A DNA stretch of 64,000 nt from Diadema setosum (taxonomy: Eukaryota; Echinodermata; Echinoidea; Diadematoida; Diadematidae): the NCBI RefSeq assembly GCF_964275005.1, contig NC_092705.1:6064641-6128640 (forward strand). The letters are read 5' to 3'. Shown in pieces: positions 1-11,800 of the stretch. Made by a program: the position numbers and the translations under genes. Every line of letters starts with the position of its first letter. The first letter of the stretch is position 1. A model generated the notes under the pieces. It was given only the letters and a program-made list of their open reading frames with translations, ran no database searches and had not been told where the DNA came from.

Positions 1-498
1 AGTTTTTCTGTGAATGTTTTGGTGATTCTGTACACATGCATTTGCCAAAGAACCTGTAGATTGGTAGTTAGAGATTATCAAGTTGCTCTGTGACATGAAG
101 CAAATAATAGGATAGGATTTTGTTCAGTAAATCATGATAAGAAAGGGATAGTAATATCTTTAGAATGGCTATATGTACCTGATATAATGTGCTTTTTTCC
201 TGAGCTTGGAGTAGCAAGACTTCTTATTTGACCTTGTCACTGAAAGAGGATTTTTAAAATTTTAAAATTTTTCAATCTCACACCATTGAATGTGTCAGGA
301 CTCTAAGATTGTCGAGGGCCACAAAAGTCAATATCATTGTTCATGCATTGTAGAAGTCATGAGGACTTCTAAAATTCTTGAACAATAATCAGTCTCAACT
401 TAAGATCATTTTGCAGAACAAGATAATCTTATCGTAACTAAAATGTTTCTGAATTGTTGCTTCTGTAATGCATGATATAACCCTTGACCCTTTCACAC
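1..498 (+). other. SPCS2: Intron of SPCS2 (5' part outside window)
   Basis: No exon homologous to the earlier parts of SPCS2 (the membrane segment before the YFxMM stretch) can be read in any frame here. The sequence is AT-rich and ends directly before the first visible SPCS2 exon. It is best read as the 3' part of an intron. Confidence 0.6.
482..498 (+). promoter_or_regulatory. Possible U12-type branch site and AC acceptor
   Basis: Homology with SPCS2 (…YFxMM…) requires the exon to begin near 499. There is no AG between about 417 and that point, and an in-frame TGA lies at 485-487. CCTTGACC at 482-489 matches the U12 branch consensus (CCTTRAC). The intron would end in CAC at 496-498, 11 nt after the branch A at 487. 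The exon then starts with one base that completes a codon, which fits a phase-2 junction. The matching donor is not in the window. A lost AG or a sequence error is the alternative. Confidence 0.4.
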
Positions 499-2023
499 TT
501 ATTTTGCCATGATGTCTGTGCTGACACTGTACACAACAATGGTCGAGAAGAATCACTTTCTGGTCACCAACCAAAAGGATCCAGCTGGGGTTGACCCCAG
601 CAATACGTGGTACTGTGATTCCATAATGAAGAGGTAAGATATTTAAAAGAAAAAAAAATCAGTCCAATACCACCATTTAGCACCAATAATTCCAGATGGC
701 TAAAGAGTTTGACCAACACACGCAGATCGTCTTCATCTCAGTCAAGAATACATGCTTGCATTTTATGGAGATGCTTCAAGAGCCACTCAAAAGATAGTCT
801 TGGAAGAGAGTGCTTCTTTGTCAACATGATGGTATTTGAATAAAGGTCCAATCCAGTCAAACCATGCAATCTTACGCGTCTTCATTTGAACTGGAATGTA
901 TATTGGGATTGAGTCGTGTGATAGTTTCAAATCACCCTCTCCTACTTATTAAGTGCTTGAAATGTGACAGCTTAAAGTCAATCAGTCACAGCTTTATTTG
1001 TTGGGGATATTTTCAGGAAGTGAATTGTTTTCATAGCTTTATTATTGATGAATCATAGGAAGTCATTGTTTGCCATTGTGTGCGGCTGTAATGTTGCTAC
1101 CTCACTGGCAATGAAAGAAAAACGGAAAAACAATTGCTGAGTGCTGTTATTTAACGATGGTCATACCAGCCACTAAACAGTATCAAAATACTCTGTCAGT
1201 TTTCTCATCACAAGGAAAGCATCATTATGTATGTTTGTTGTGATGGCCCATGCCACGTGGAACATGCTTGATGAAGAGAAATGCAACAATTTAATGTATT
1301 TTGTATCTAAGTGATGTATTGAAATTGTTTGTAAAACTGTGTTATTGTTGTATATTCTTTTATAGATATATTTTTAAGGAAAACAAGTTGCAGAAATGAG
1401 TTTAAATTGAGATTGAAATTGAAAAAAAAAAATTATATATTGAAATATTTTCTTACAAAATTACAGCAAATTCATGAGTCAAAGTTGCTGAGCCAGAGGT
1501 GCCCTACTTGAGGCCAAAAGCTTAAAATACACATATAAACTTGTAATAGTACCATGAATGAATTTGTAAAAAGCAAAAACTTGGCAATCGTGAGATTTGA
1601 AAAAACTTTGATTCTTGCAAGAGTAGAGTATGTCTTTACTCAAAACACTCTCCCATCCAGATGAATGGGACTCACGTTAAGAGTGTATTGTATATGGGAA
1701 TTCTTTTTTTACATGAATATGATGAATATTCTTATCAGCTTTAGCATTTATGTTCATTACATGTTTTGAAGGATGAGCTGCTAAGAAAGCTCAATGTCCC
1801 ATTTTCTCCCCTCCTTTCCCACCCCCCCCCCCCCAGGTTTGATGATGAGTATAGTCTAATAATGCAGTTCACTGATGGTACCACGAAGGCAATGAGAGAT
1901 GCCAGCTTTTCCAAATCTGTCGGGGCGTGGTTTGACGAGAATGGCACGCTTCTCTACGATCTCTTCCAGGCAGACGTCTGTTCGTTGCACGACAGTCTCA
2001 TCAACGAAAGGAAAGACAAGTAG
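499..2023 (+). CDS. SPCS2: Signal peptidase complex subunit 2, C-terminal exons (partial gene)
   Basis: Two coding exons are visible, 499-633 and 1837-2023, joined in phase (AG|G, Arg) across a GTAAGA donor and a CCCCAG acceptor. The product reads [12 protein letters not shown]…, then an [14 protein letters not shown] stretch, then [11 protein letters not shown]…[10 protein letters not shown], and ends in [12 protein letters not shown] followed by TAG. Human SPCS2 has the same layout (YFVMMGILTIYT, FLVAHRKDPTGMDP, FDDKYTLKLTF, FTKSIAKFFD, LHDSLAIERK), so identity is secure. SPCS2 is an ER-membrane accessory subunit of the signal peptidase complex. The piece shown covers the end of the second membrane helix and the cytosolic C-terminal domain. 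The N-terminal half lies upstream of the window. The 5' edge at 499 rests on homology because no AG acceptor exists there. Confidence 0.9.
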
Positions 2024-3990
2024 ACGAATTAGTTTCCTTCAATGGGTTTCCTTCTTCTTGTCTGTTCGTGAATCCTGTTTAGGGAGACGGTATCTATGCC
2101 CAAGCATACATTGACACTGATGTTGCAGTATTGAAGTATATGTTCAAATGACACTCATATGGATGCTTTAGAATTAAACCTGAAGAGATTAATGCCATAT
2201 TCATACATCCCATACAGGGACTTTTAAAAACCTCCTCAAGTTGAACTCCCTCTTGTCGTGTTTTGCATTCTGTTTGCCCCAGATTATAAATTCACATTCC
2301 TCATTCACCAAAGATTGTGGCAAATGAATGCCTTTTTTGCATGAAAATTGCAGTTGATCATCATTGAATTCCACCCCCTAAAAAACAATCAAAAACCTCA
2401 AACGGACAAACAATTTGTAGAAATTGTAATGAAAATGCTGTTGACAGTCTCACAGAAGCAAGCATATGAAGATATAGATTAGCATCTCCGCTCAGCAACT
2501 TCAAAATCTTTGTGGTCAAGAAAATGGGGTTGGTTCCACTTTCCTGTTGAAAACGATTACAGTAACTACATGTTGCATCTGAGAGTAAGATTTCTTCAAA
2601 AATGCATTTGTTCCGCAGAACTCGAAACTCTTGGGAACAATGCTTGATTTCCCCATTTCACCTTAGAGGTCCCTTCCTATGCAGAATGTGGCAAACTGAT
2701 CGCTAGGTATTTCCAAAGAATTGTTTAAGGAAAGAATTCAAACCTGTACTATCAACGTGCGAGCTAGAAGGGTCAAAATGACCCTGCTGAAAATCTGTGA
2801 ATCTGCTGAAAAATCTGTGATCTGTGAACCAACAGAGTGAAGATTGCATTTGTGGTGTGAGCGACATTGTCGAGATTATGCATGATGCAGAGATGCAGCC
2901 TTAACCCGTTGAGGATGGGCTGATTTTGCTATAACATGTATTTCCCATTGACACCTGCCCAAGTGATACTTGGGATTCGTCTTCGATGGGTTAAAATCTG
3001 TTCATGACAGGATACTGTAGATGTCATATGTGTTAAGCCTTTGGGAGGTGTCATATTCTGCAAAGATCTTATCCAGGGTTCCATCTACTGTATTGTCAAA
3101 CAGGAATTGAATCTTCTTATGTCTGTTGTTGGTATAAGTAAAATAGAAGCACCACCTATTTATTTTTCAGCTTTTTCTCAATGCATTTGAGGCAAGTGAT
3201 TGTGCTTGCTTTCTTATGAGGTTAGCTGGTTTTGCCAAATGAGTATCAAACAGTTACGAACTATTTACCGACACTTATCGAGGCATAACCTTGTAATGTC
3301 CACCTGGAGAGGAGATATGTCAGGATTTGTACATCACTGCACTGCACATATTTGCATTCGAATACATTGGGTCGCAGAGCACTTCTAAGCTTTCAAGGCT
3401 TGTGATGTTGACTTATGTTGATGTTTTTACATTCCTAGATCTTTCACAACTCACGGCGGAGCATGCATTGCATAAACTACTACTTTCTTGAATTATCGGA
3501 ATTATCTGCTTTGCTGCAGCTTGGTATGGGTCTGTGGCTGCTATAGACTGGTCAAATTCTACCACGGGAGACAAAATTGGTGGTTGCTGGCCGCGTTAGA
3601 CAGGAGGCCGCCATACATGGGAGGGGGGAGGGATTTTTCAGTGGCAATATACAGCAGATGGTCACTATAGACAGATGACCGCTGAGGCAGGTTTGACTGT
3701 ATGTCATGTATTGCCCCATGGCAACATGTACGTCAAGGTATGCAAATGTTTTGGTGTCTAAGAAGAAGGGTAGACCATTGGAAGCTCATCATTGAAGCAT
3801 AGTCGGACTTATTTGTTTTTTGTTTTCCTCAGCTGTAGATCGAGTCTCAGTTGTTGTGTTTAGCACATGATATGTATTGTTTGAGCAATGTTTTGTGAAC
3901 TTTTGTGAATATCAGTATGTGTAGATCAACCCTGTTTTTCTTCTGCATAGATGTGTAGCAAACTCGAGTATGTAAATAAAGTGACCTTTC
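2024..3990 (+). other. SPCS2: Probable SPCS2 3' UTR with polyadenylation signal
   Basis: About 1.95 kb follow the SPCS2 stop with no supportable ORF. An AATAAA at 3975-3980 is a good candidate for the cleavage signal. The length matches the long 3' UTR of TAF6 in this window. The transcript end is inferred. Confidence 0.4.
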
Positions 3991-4570
3991 ACTTCTAAAC
4001 ACGGAGAATTGACATTCTTCTTCTTATTCTGTTGTGTAGATTTCTTTATAATGAAGTCCTTTAGCCTTGCTGAGATGGAAGGGAAACTTTGTGTGTTATG
4101 ACCATTGCATTGGTGTGAATTGTCTTGATGTAATGCTGCCTCCTACAGTTTTACTTCAAATGTGACCATGCATCAAAAACTCACAAAACTTTACACCAGC
4201 CATCTACTCAGTAGGTCAGGAAAGTGGGAGTACGCTGTACTATTATGAGGCCAAAAATGGTGCGTTTGGGGTCAACGGTGTTGATAATATGTGATTTTTA
4301 GTACTGTACATGTATTTGAAAATGTTGTAAATGTGGAAGAATGAAATCATCTAAGACCCATAGTTCTGCTATCTGACATATTTCTTTATATTCCACAAAA
4401 ATCCTACAGGAAATTTCAAATAAGCATGAATAGATACTCGGTGGATATACCAATATCAATGATTATCTTATAATCCCTTTAAAGCGGTTGTTATGGAGTT
4501 TCATCTTTCTTCTGTGCAAAATAGTGGGTCAGTGAGCTGTGTCTTTTATACATTATGTGTATATATTATA

Positions 4571-4577
<7 letters not shown>

Positions 4578-4652
<75 letters not shown>
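4578..4652. repeat. (TA)n microsatellite with short (CA)n tail
   Basis: A run of about 30 TA units is followed by CACACACACA. The ORFs predicted through it on both strands are strings of Tyr/Ile and are not genes. Confidence 0.95.
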
Positions 4653-4779
4653 TGTATATATATTTCTCCTCTCTCTCTCTAAAGTTTTTCATGAATGAAA
4701 AACTGTACACAACTGTACTTGAACGGAGGAGTGGTCCCAAAAACTTCAATCTTTGAGGATATGACAGAGCTAATCAGTC

Positions 4780-6215
4780 AGTCCGCAACACCCGATAATT
4801 CGCTCGTATTTATTCAACTCGTATGCAAGCCCGCTTTAGGCTTGCATACGTAATGAGGTGCGTAAGGGGATTTTGTCCTTGGGCTTTCGGCTACAAAAAT
4901 ACACCTTATGTTCACAAATTTGGTATCAAATTCAAGGAAAATATGTAAACTATTGTCACATGTTACTCAGATTATTGTAAATGAAAAATATCATAGCGTA
5001 ATTTGAGCTTGAAAAATGATGAAAAAAGTAATTCGTGCAGTACACTTTCAAGACGTCAAAAAAATACCAAATTCACCTTGCGTCTCAATGAAAATGCTTT
5101 ATTTGGTAGTCCATCTCCTAATCTTTGTATCCATGTAAATATCTTGACAATTTGTTGCTCAATCCGGTCAGGAACCAGTAAAATATACATCGATGTCAGT
5201 GCTGATCAGTTTGAAACCGTGCAATCTCAAGAGTAAGCTCTCTCATTGGACAGCGCCTGCACTCAGCGCTTGCATTACGTCATTACGCTGCTACATAACG
5301 GTTTCATGCCACTTGCGGTTTTTTGGCACGCGTGTAGTTCAAGCGCTGAACGCACGCACTGTCCAATGAGAGAGCTCTTTCGCACCACTGTACACTTTGT
5401 GCGGAGCATACTTCTGGCTTATGAGTGAATTTTACAGACATTTCAAAACGGAAAAACTAGTATAAATCATGCTTGCGTCTCCTTGACTCCGATATATGAT
5501 GAGTATCTAAGTTTCCTCTCTAAGAAAAAGCCAAAATCAGAAACAACAGTTTCTTAATCCGGTCAGGAACCAAAAAAGAACTTTAGATGACAAAATCTTC
5601 CGTGAAAAGCAGGTAAAATTTACGCAAATTCAACTGATTATATAGTCATGATAAGATCCGATGTTATAGGCAAATTCTGTATCAAAATAAAGATCAAAGT
5701 CTGGAAAACAATATACCGTGACTTGTAGCCATGACGAATGTATGTACAAGTCGCTACACTGTGAAAACCATAGCCCTATCAAAGTCTCGCAAAATCTCGC
5801 ACGACGAGACACCTTTCGAACGCAAAGATCGTCAACGAGAGTGCTGAATAAATCTTGCCGGATCGGCTCATTAGCATACATGCTGCGGACTGACTGTAAT
5901 GGTTTTTCATATGTGATGTATATATATTGACATTTTTGCACATTCTGTGCAACATGAATCTAGCATGAAAAATAAAAACAAATATTTTTGTTGCGATATT
6001 TTATCTCTGATTTTGCGGACTTTAAAACAAGCAAAATTGATTTTACCAGACTGAGGGCAAAATGTTATTCATGCTAAAATGTCCACTTTTACAGTATGCT
6101 ATAATGTATGTTCATGCTTTTCAGGGGTTAGGTGGTAAAGTTGTGGTTGATTAGACCAGCAGAGTAATTAAAATAATGAGGAAATATCATGGGATGACAC
6201 ATGTGTAGTTCTACT
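4780..6215. repeat. Intergenic stretch with strong inverted repeats (unclassified element?)
   Basis: No coding sequence is supportable. A perfect 12-bp stem with a 7-nt loop lies at 4820-4850 (CGTATGCAAGCC / GGCTTGCATACG). A longer inverted repeat at 5236-5376 has perfect 18-bp arms with ATTGG on one side and CCAAT on the other, and weaker pairing continues inward. The phrase AATCCGGTCAGGAACCA occurs twice in direct orientation (about 5160 and 5557). This is consistent with one or more non-autonomous DNA transposons, but I could not define outer ends or a target duplication. Confidence 0.4.
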
Positions 6216-8833
6216 TCCATTTATTAACCCTTCCAGGGATGCTATAGTCTCAACAACATACATCAGCTATAGTATTTACTTCAAATTTACAAGATTTCAC
6301 AGATAGACAGAAAATTTGACACAACATACAAAAATATATGATGTGAAAGATTGTCATAGAAACACATGGAATGCAAGGTACAGTATTCTGTAAGATTGAA
6401 ACGATTGTAAAACTGCCTACCAAGAAAAAATAAACCTGATGCTTTTCTGTGTTACACAAATACTACCGATATCAGTTAATGTTTCAATTTATTTTTACAA
6501 TGGTAATCAGAGGAAAGGATCTCTAGAAATCACATCTTTTTTTTTTTAAAGCTCAGAAATGCCATGATCATGATTTTATTACACCAACAAGCACACACTA
6601 TTGACCTGAGAAGCAGTAATATTTGTAAAAGTGGTACACATACACAATTTTGAAGTTGCTGTTGTTTCACTACTTGTCCATTGCTCCAGGACTGATCAAA
6701 AACAGCCCTTTTTTAGTTGCAATTGCTAACAATGAATATTTGAAATTACAAGGATTTCCCCAAATTACCTCACACACATGATATGCAGCCCTGTAAAACA
6801 GCAAGAACACAAAGCAGTCGTGTCAATCACAGTGACACATCCACACTCACAATCATTTGCGTACCATATATCATTGTGTTATCCCGTGCTGGCTACAGAT
6901 TTGAAAATGATGACAAGATCACCTATCTACTCTCCCTTTTTCAAAAATAAACATATATGTCCTCCCTCATCAGAATTTTTATCACAGGATAAATGCTGGA
7001 GGCCAAGTAGAAGTTGCTTGCATTATACAATCATTATAATAATTCATTATAAAAAGCCTGAAAGACAGTGGTAATGATCATTCCATTTGTTGTATATTTC
7101 ATCATATCACTTTTGAATTGACATGGAAGGTGGGGTGGGATCTACCTGGTACCGACATTGTTCACTGCAATTCACCTGTAACTGATTCATTCTATAATCA
7201 CTGCTACACTCCAAGCTTGATATATTACTTCATCCACAGCATGTGAATCACATGAACAATTCTACATAGTGAGTCACTTGACATGTTAAAGGAACTGGTA
7301 TAAGTTATGTATACAATTTACAAGTAAATCCAAAACCAAACAAAAATGATAGTGCGGTATCAGTTGTGTCTTTGGAAGAAATGGACTCTCTCTATCAAGA
7401 ACTTTATTACAAACAAACTCATATGAAGGAGTACTTTTTCCTGGCCTCAAGTCCAAGTTTCTGTAAATTTCTATTGTATCTTTTATATCCTGATATTCAA
7501 CTTAAGCCATGTCAAAGGTCAAAAGGATTCAGTCACTATGAAAGTCCACTCTAACTGATACATCCAAGTATTATATCCATCACGTAGTGACAAGCTTAAC
7601 AAGACTGCTGAACTGTAAATTCAGCTGAAAGATTTGGCTACGCTAAACATCACAAGACTTGAAAAGAGCCAGATATAACTAGAATAAATGCTCAAGGCAT
7701 CAAAGCACTTTCCTTATGCAATATAAGCGGTAACGATATCACTGTAAATTGACTTGCCAGTAAAGTACTGAAGAGTTGTGCAAATTACAAAACATGGACG
7801 GGAATCATTCTTTCTATACAGCTTTTTATACACCGTTGGTTTGCTGTCTAACATGTGTAACAGACTCGATCGACTTATCACTGACATGGCAATGCAAGTC
7901 TTAAATACATTTTCATGCCATCATCTCTCACAGCACTCATAAGTGATCACTGTACTAGATTCTGTGGTATTATCAACCATAACCTGACCCTTACAAGCCA
8001 CCATATACCTATGATAGTAAAGATATGATGTATTTTGTGGTAAAAAGTTCTACTCTTCAGCATGACTCCACTAATTAGGCCTATCAATGTCACCTGAAGA
8101 CTATAGCAACCTACGGTACACAGCAAGCTAGTTTGCAAAATGGAGGTAGATCACAATGTTCACAGCAGTATGCCACAAATTAAGGAGAACAGCAAGGTGA
8201 TGGACAGCAAATTACTACTGTAAAGCCAGAAATGTTTGCCTGCATTTTAATTTGCAAAGTTTGCAGCATTAAAATGCATGTGAAAGTTCTAGTCTACACT
8301 ATGATGCCTTGAAAGCCAGAGGCAATTCCCAAAAATTTAATGTTGCAAAAAAAGGCTGTCAGCTCCAATTCATGAAAATTTCATGTCATAAATATTTCTT
8401 GCTTTACAGTAACTACACATAGTGCCCCGCATGAGACTTTATATTGAACAAGATTTTGCTTATTTTCTTCCCTTGCAATATGTGTTACGCAGCCTGAAGT
8501 TTGAATCAAAAATATAATATTTCAAAAACTATTGGTTAAAAAGAAATCTTTGGTTTTGTAATTTTCAAATGTTGAAGTTCATCATAAATAGTTTCTGCTA
8601 GTCATTGCTCATGAAAAAACAAACAAACATATTGCTCTCCGTCAAATAAGTACAATTATCATGAATAAGTCTCCTTTCTAGTTGCGTGAGAATTCTTGAT
8701 ATATAATGGAGGTTCCCTAGACAGTTTGTTGTTGCAACTTTGAAGCTGAAATTTTCATTGTAATTCATTTTATTTTTCCATGGTTGCATTCTCACTAGAA
8801 ACAATCTTAAGTAAGTGAGGGCATCGTTTCCTT
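6216..8833 (-). other. Probable long 3' UTR / downstream region of the CAP-Gly gene
   Basis: About 2.6 kb downstream of the minus-strand stop at 8834 has no supportable ORF and no obvious transposon. Minus-strand AATAAA motifs lie near the stop (about 8769-8774) and at 6220-6225. The distal one would place this gene end-to-end with the SPCS2 3' UTR region. Which signal is used cannot be decided from sequence. Confidence 0.3.
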
Positions 8834-11800
8834 CTACAGTGTCCACTCTCGGGGACGATGAGTTTGTGACCAGCCAATCATGTCCTGCCTCTGGAGGGGA
8901 GCATGTGGCATGTGGGTCTTAGGGATGGACGGTGTGGAGATGAACGGGATGTCTTCCTCCCCGCCGAAGGATGCGCTGAGGACCGACGCCCTGCCAGTGG
9001 TCTTGTCAAACGATGCGCTCAGCCGACCTGACAGCGGCCGGGTGTGTCCCAGCATGGAGTAGTTCAGGCTGCGGGCAGTGAGATGGGGAGTGCAAGAACC
9101 CAGAGCCGATTTGGGGCGGATGCGGAGGGTCTTGTCCTCCTCGTCCTTCTCTGCCTCAGTCTTCACCCGAAAGCGGCTCCCTACCGGATGACCCAGGTGG
9201 TAGTTGGGTGTGGCCGACTCGCTGTAACTCCTGGTGTGGAGTTTAGCTGACTTCCCAGCAAACCAAGTATCTGTTTGCTCTATATGTGTGAAAGAAGATT
9301 TTTTGGTATCAATGAAATTACACATTAAAAAAAAATCTTGATGAGCCATTTATGATCCACACCAAGATTTTGAAACTCTGTGCTGAAGTCTAAGCCCTAA
9401 AGTAAAAAAATATATTCAGTTTGGAGATGTATCATTTGATGGCATTTATGTACAACACTATTACAGCAAGTACTGTCTATCAACTATCAATGTAAAAGAA
9501 TTATTTTGTTTCTTTGTGCCAAATATACTGTTTGAGACATCAGCTGAAAGAGGCAAACCTCATTTAAGTTTTGAAACTACTTGGTTTGTGTTTATAGCAA
9601 CATCTTCAACACAACTTATCATACATGTAGAACATAACTTTATTTTCCGAGGCAATTTCTTTTTCCTGAACAAAGGTAAATATGTAACATGAAAGCTCTC
9701 TAGCTGACATAAGAATTATTCGTTTTTATATAAGAATTATTTGTTTTTACATAACAGATATCCCCCACCCAAAAAAAAGTCTCTGTCATAAAGGTGTTCA
9801 CAATCAATTTGACGAATACTGTCGCCCCTAGAATTTCACATGGGAACGAAGATACTTGGCTGTGGATAACATATACTCCATATCAAACTTGGCCATATGC
9901 ATGTGAGCATTTCTGAGTTGTTGAGGGTTCTGAAACTTCCATTTTTGGAAGACTTGACATTTTTAATTCTTACCTTCAAATCCCTGTCTGGCTGTGTCCA
10001 GGTAAGATCCATTCACTGACTTGCCATCTGAGTATCCTAACACCTTTGGCTCTGGGAAGAGAAGGAAAAGAAATTATGCACAAATGCACAAGGGGTGAAT
10101 GGAAATCCACATGAACTTGCATATAAGGTAAATGCAAAGTAAAGATATGATTGCAAAATATATCAAAAGTAGTCTTGGAGAAAATAATCCTACTGACAGG
10201 GTTGTGAGAGATAGAATAATCAATTTTATCACAATGAGTCATTTCTTTTGTTAAGAGTTCATTATCAAAATGAAGATAATAGATCATAATTATCAAATGA
10301 AACAAAAACATAGACGTCATGTTACCTTACAGGTTCTAATCTGCATTAGTGAAAAGCAAAACTCCTAATTACTAACTTGTATGTGTTGCTAGAAATAGCA
10401 CATCCAAGTGCACTAGAGTCTTATGATGTGCCTCATCCTAATTATAGAAATGCTGGCTCACAGTTGGTAGTATTCTGACCCTTCAACATGCAACTGTTTA
10501 ATCAAAAGATTTGATAAAAGTGTAGTTCATGAACATATATGCTCTTAAAAGTTGTGTAAAACTTTTGGAACTCATCACACAGTAGAATTCTATGAAAACA
10601 AGTTAAGTATTCATCCCATTTTTTTTTAATGCCCAGTAGTACTCGTGCTTAATGTTAATTTGATTTAGGATGATGCAAAATGACTTTTCCACTGTAATGA
10701 AACACTATTGATACTGAAACTTTGTGTATCTAATGCAGGCAATCAAGCCTTCAATATTACCACTGCACATGTTTAAGAAGACATTTCCTTGTATTTTGAT
10801 CCCTTTAAGTCTGATGATACAATGTATCTATTTCAGCCAACATACACAATACACAAACATCAGGCTGTATAAATTGTCTCTTGAAAACATGCACACACAA
10901 AAATAGCACACAAAAACACTATCATGAGTATATGTGTATGGTTTATATAAACTTCAAGTGAAAATTTCACCAGGGTAAGCATATGCACATGATGCATACT
11001 AGTACTATCTTAACTCAGATCAAAGTAAATATTTCTGTCTCATATAGGCAAATTTGTGTATTTTTTGCTGATACAGTGTATTGTGCTGATTGATTGCATT
11101 CAGCCAGCCCCATCTGACCTTTCTACGGTACATGATATGCAGTAACATTCAGAAATGCCGATGTGACAAAGACAAGATTATGATATATATGCAGCAAAAA
11201 TTACCCTGGGAATTAAAATCTGTAAAATACTTACTTGCAGTGTGGAACAGGGTCTCATCAAATGACGAATCAGGGCTCACTGACTTGTATGTGTCAAAGT
11301 ACCTGTCAGATGATCGGCATAAATTGAACCAATGAATGAGCATTTTGATAAATGTACACCTCTTGCTTACATTGTTGAAACAACATGTGAAATAGGAAGA
11401 TGAAAGTGGGGCAGAAATATTCTGGCACCAATATAGACATAATCAAAAGGTATCAAGATATTTGTTTCTGAAAACTTCTTATGTAACAATACTTTCAATC
11501 TCAATACACTTTTGGAATGTTGGTCCTTATCTGCAATTAGACACAAAATACCAGATAAGTAAAAGTAATGGAATAATTAAGGTGAATCTTAAATTATACT
11601 GGCTGTTGATTTCTGCTATATGACAAGTCACAAGGAAATATGAAATAACCCCTGCAATCAAATGCTTGGTACCAGAATAATCTTTTTTAAAACATTATCT
11701 GATTTTTTTTTTCTTCAAGTCAATAAAAAATTATGAAACTGCAAATTATCTAGAAACCTATCATCTGAACATTTTAATGACATAATTCTGTCTGTGACAG

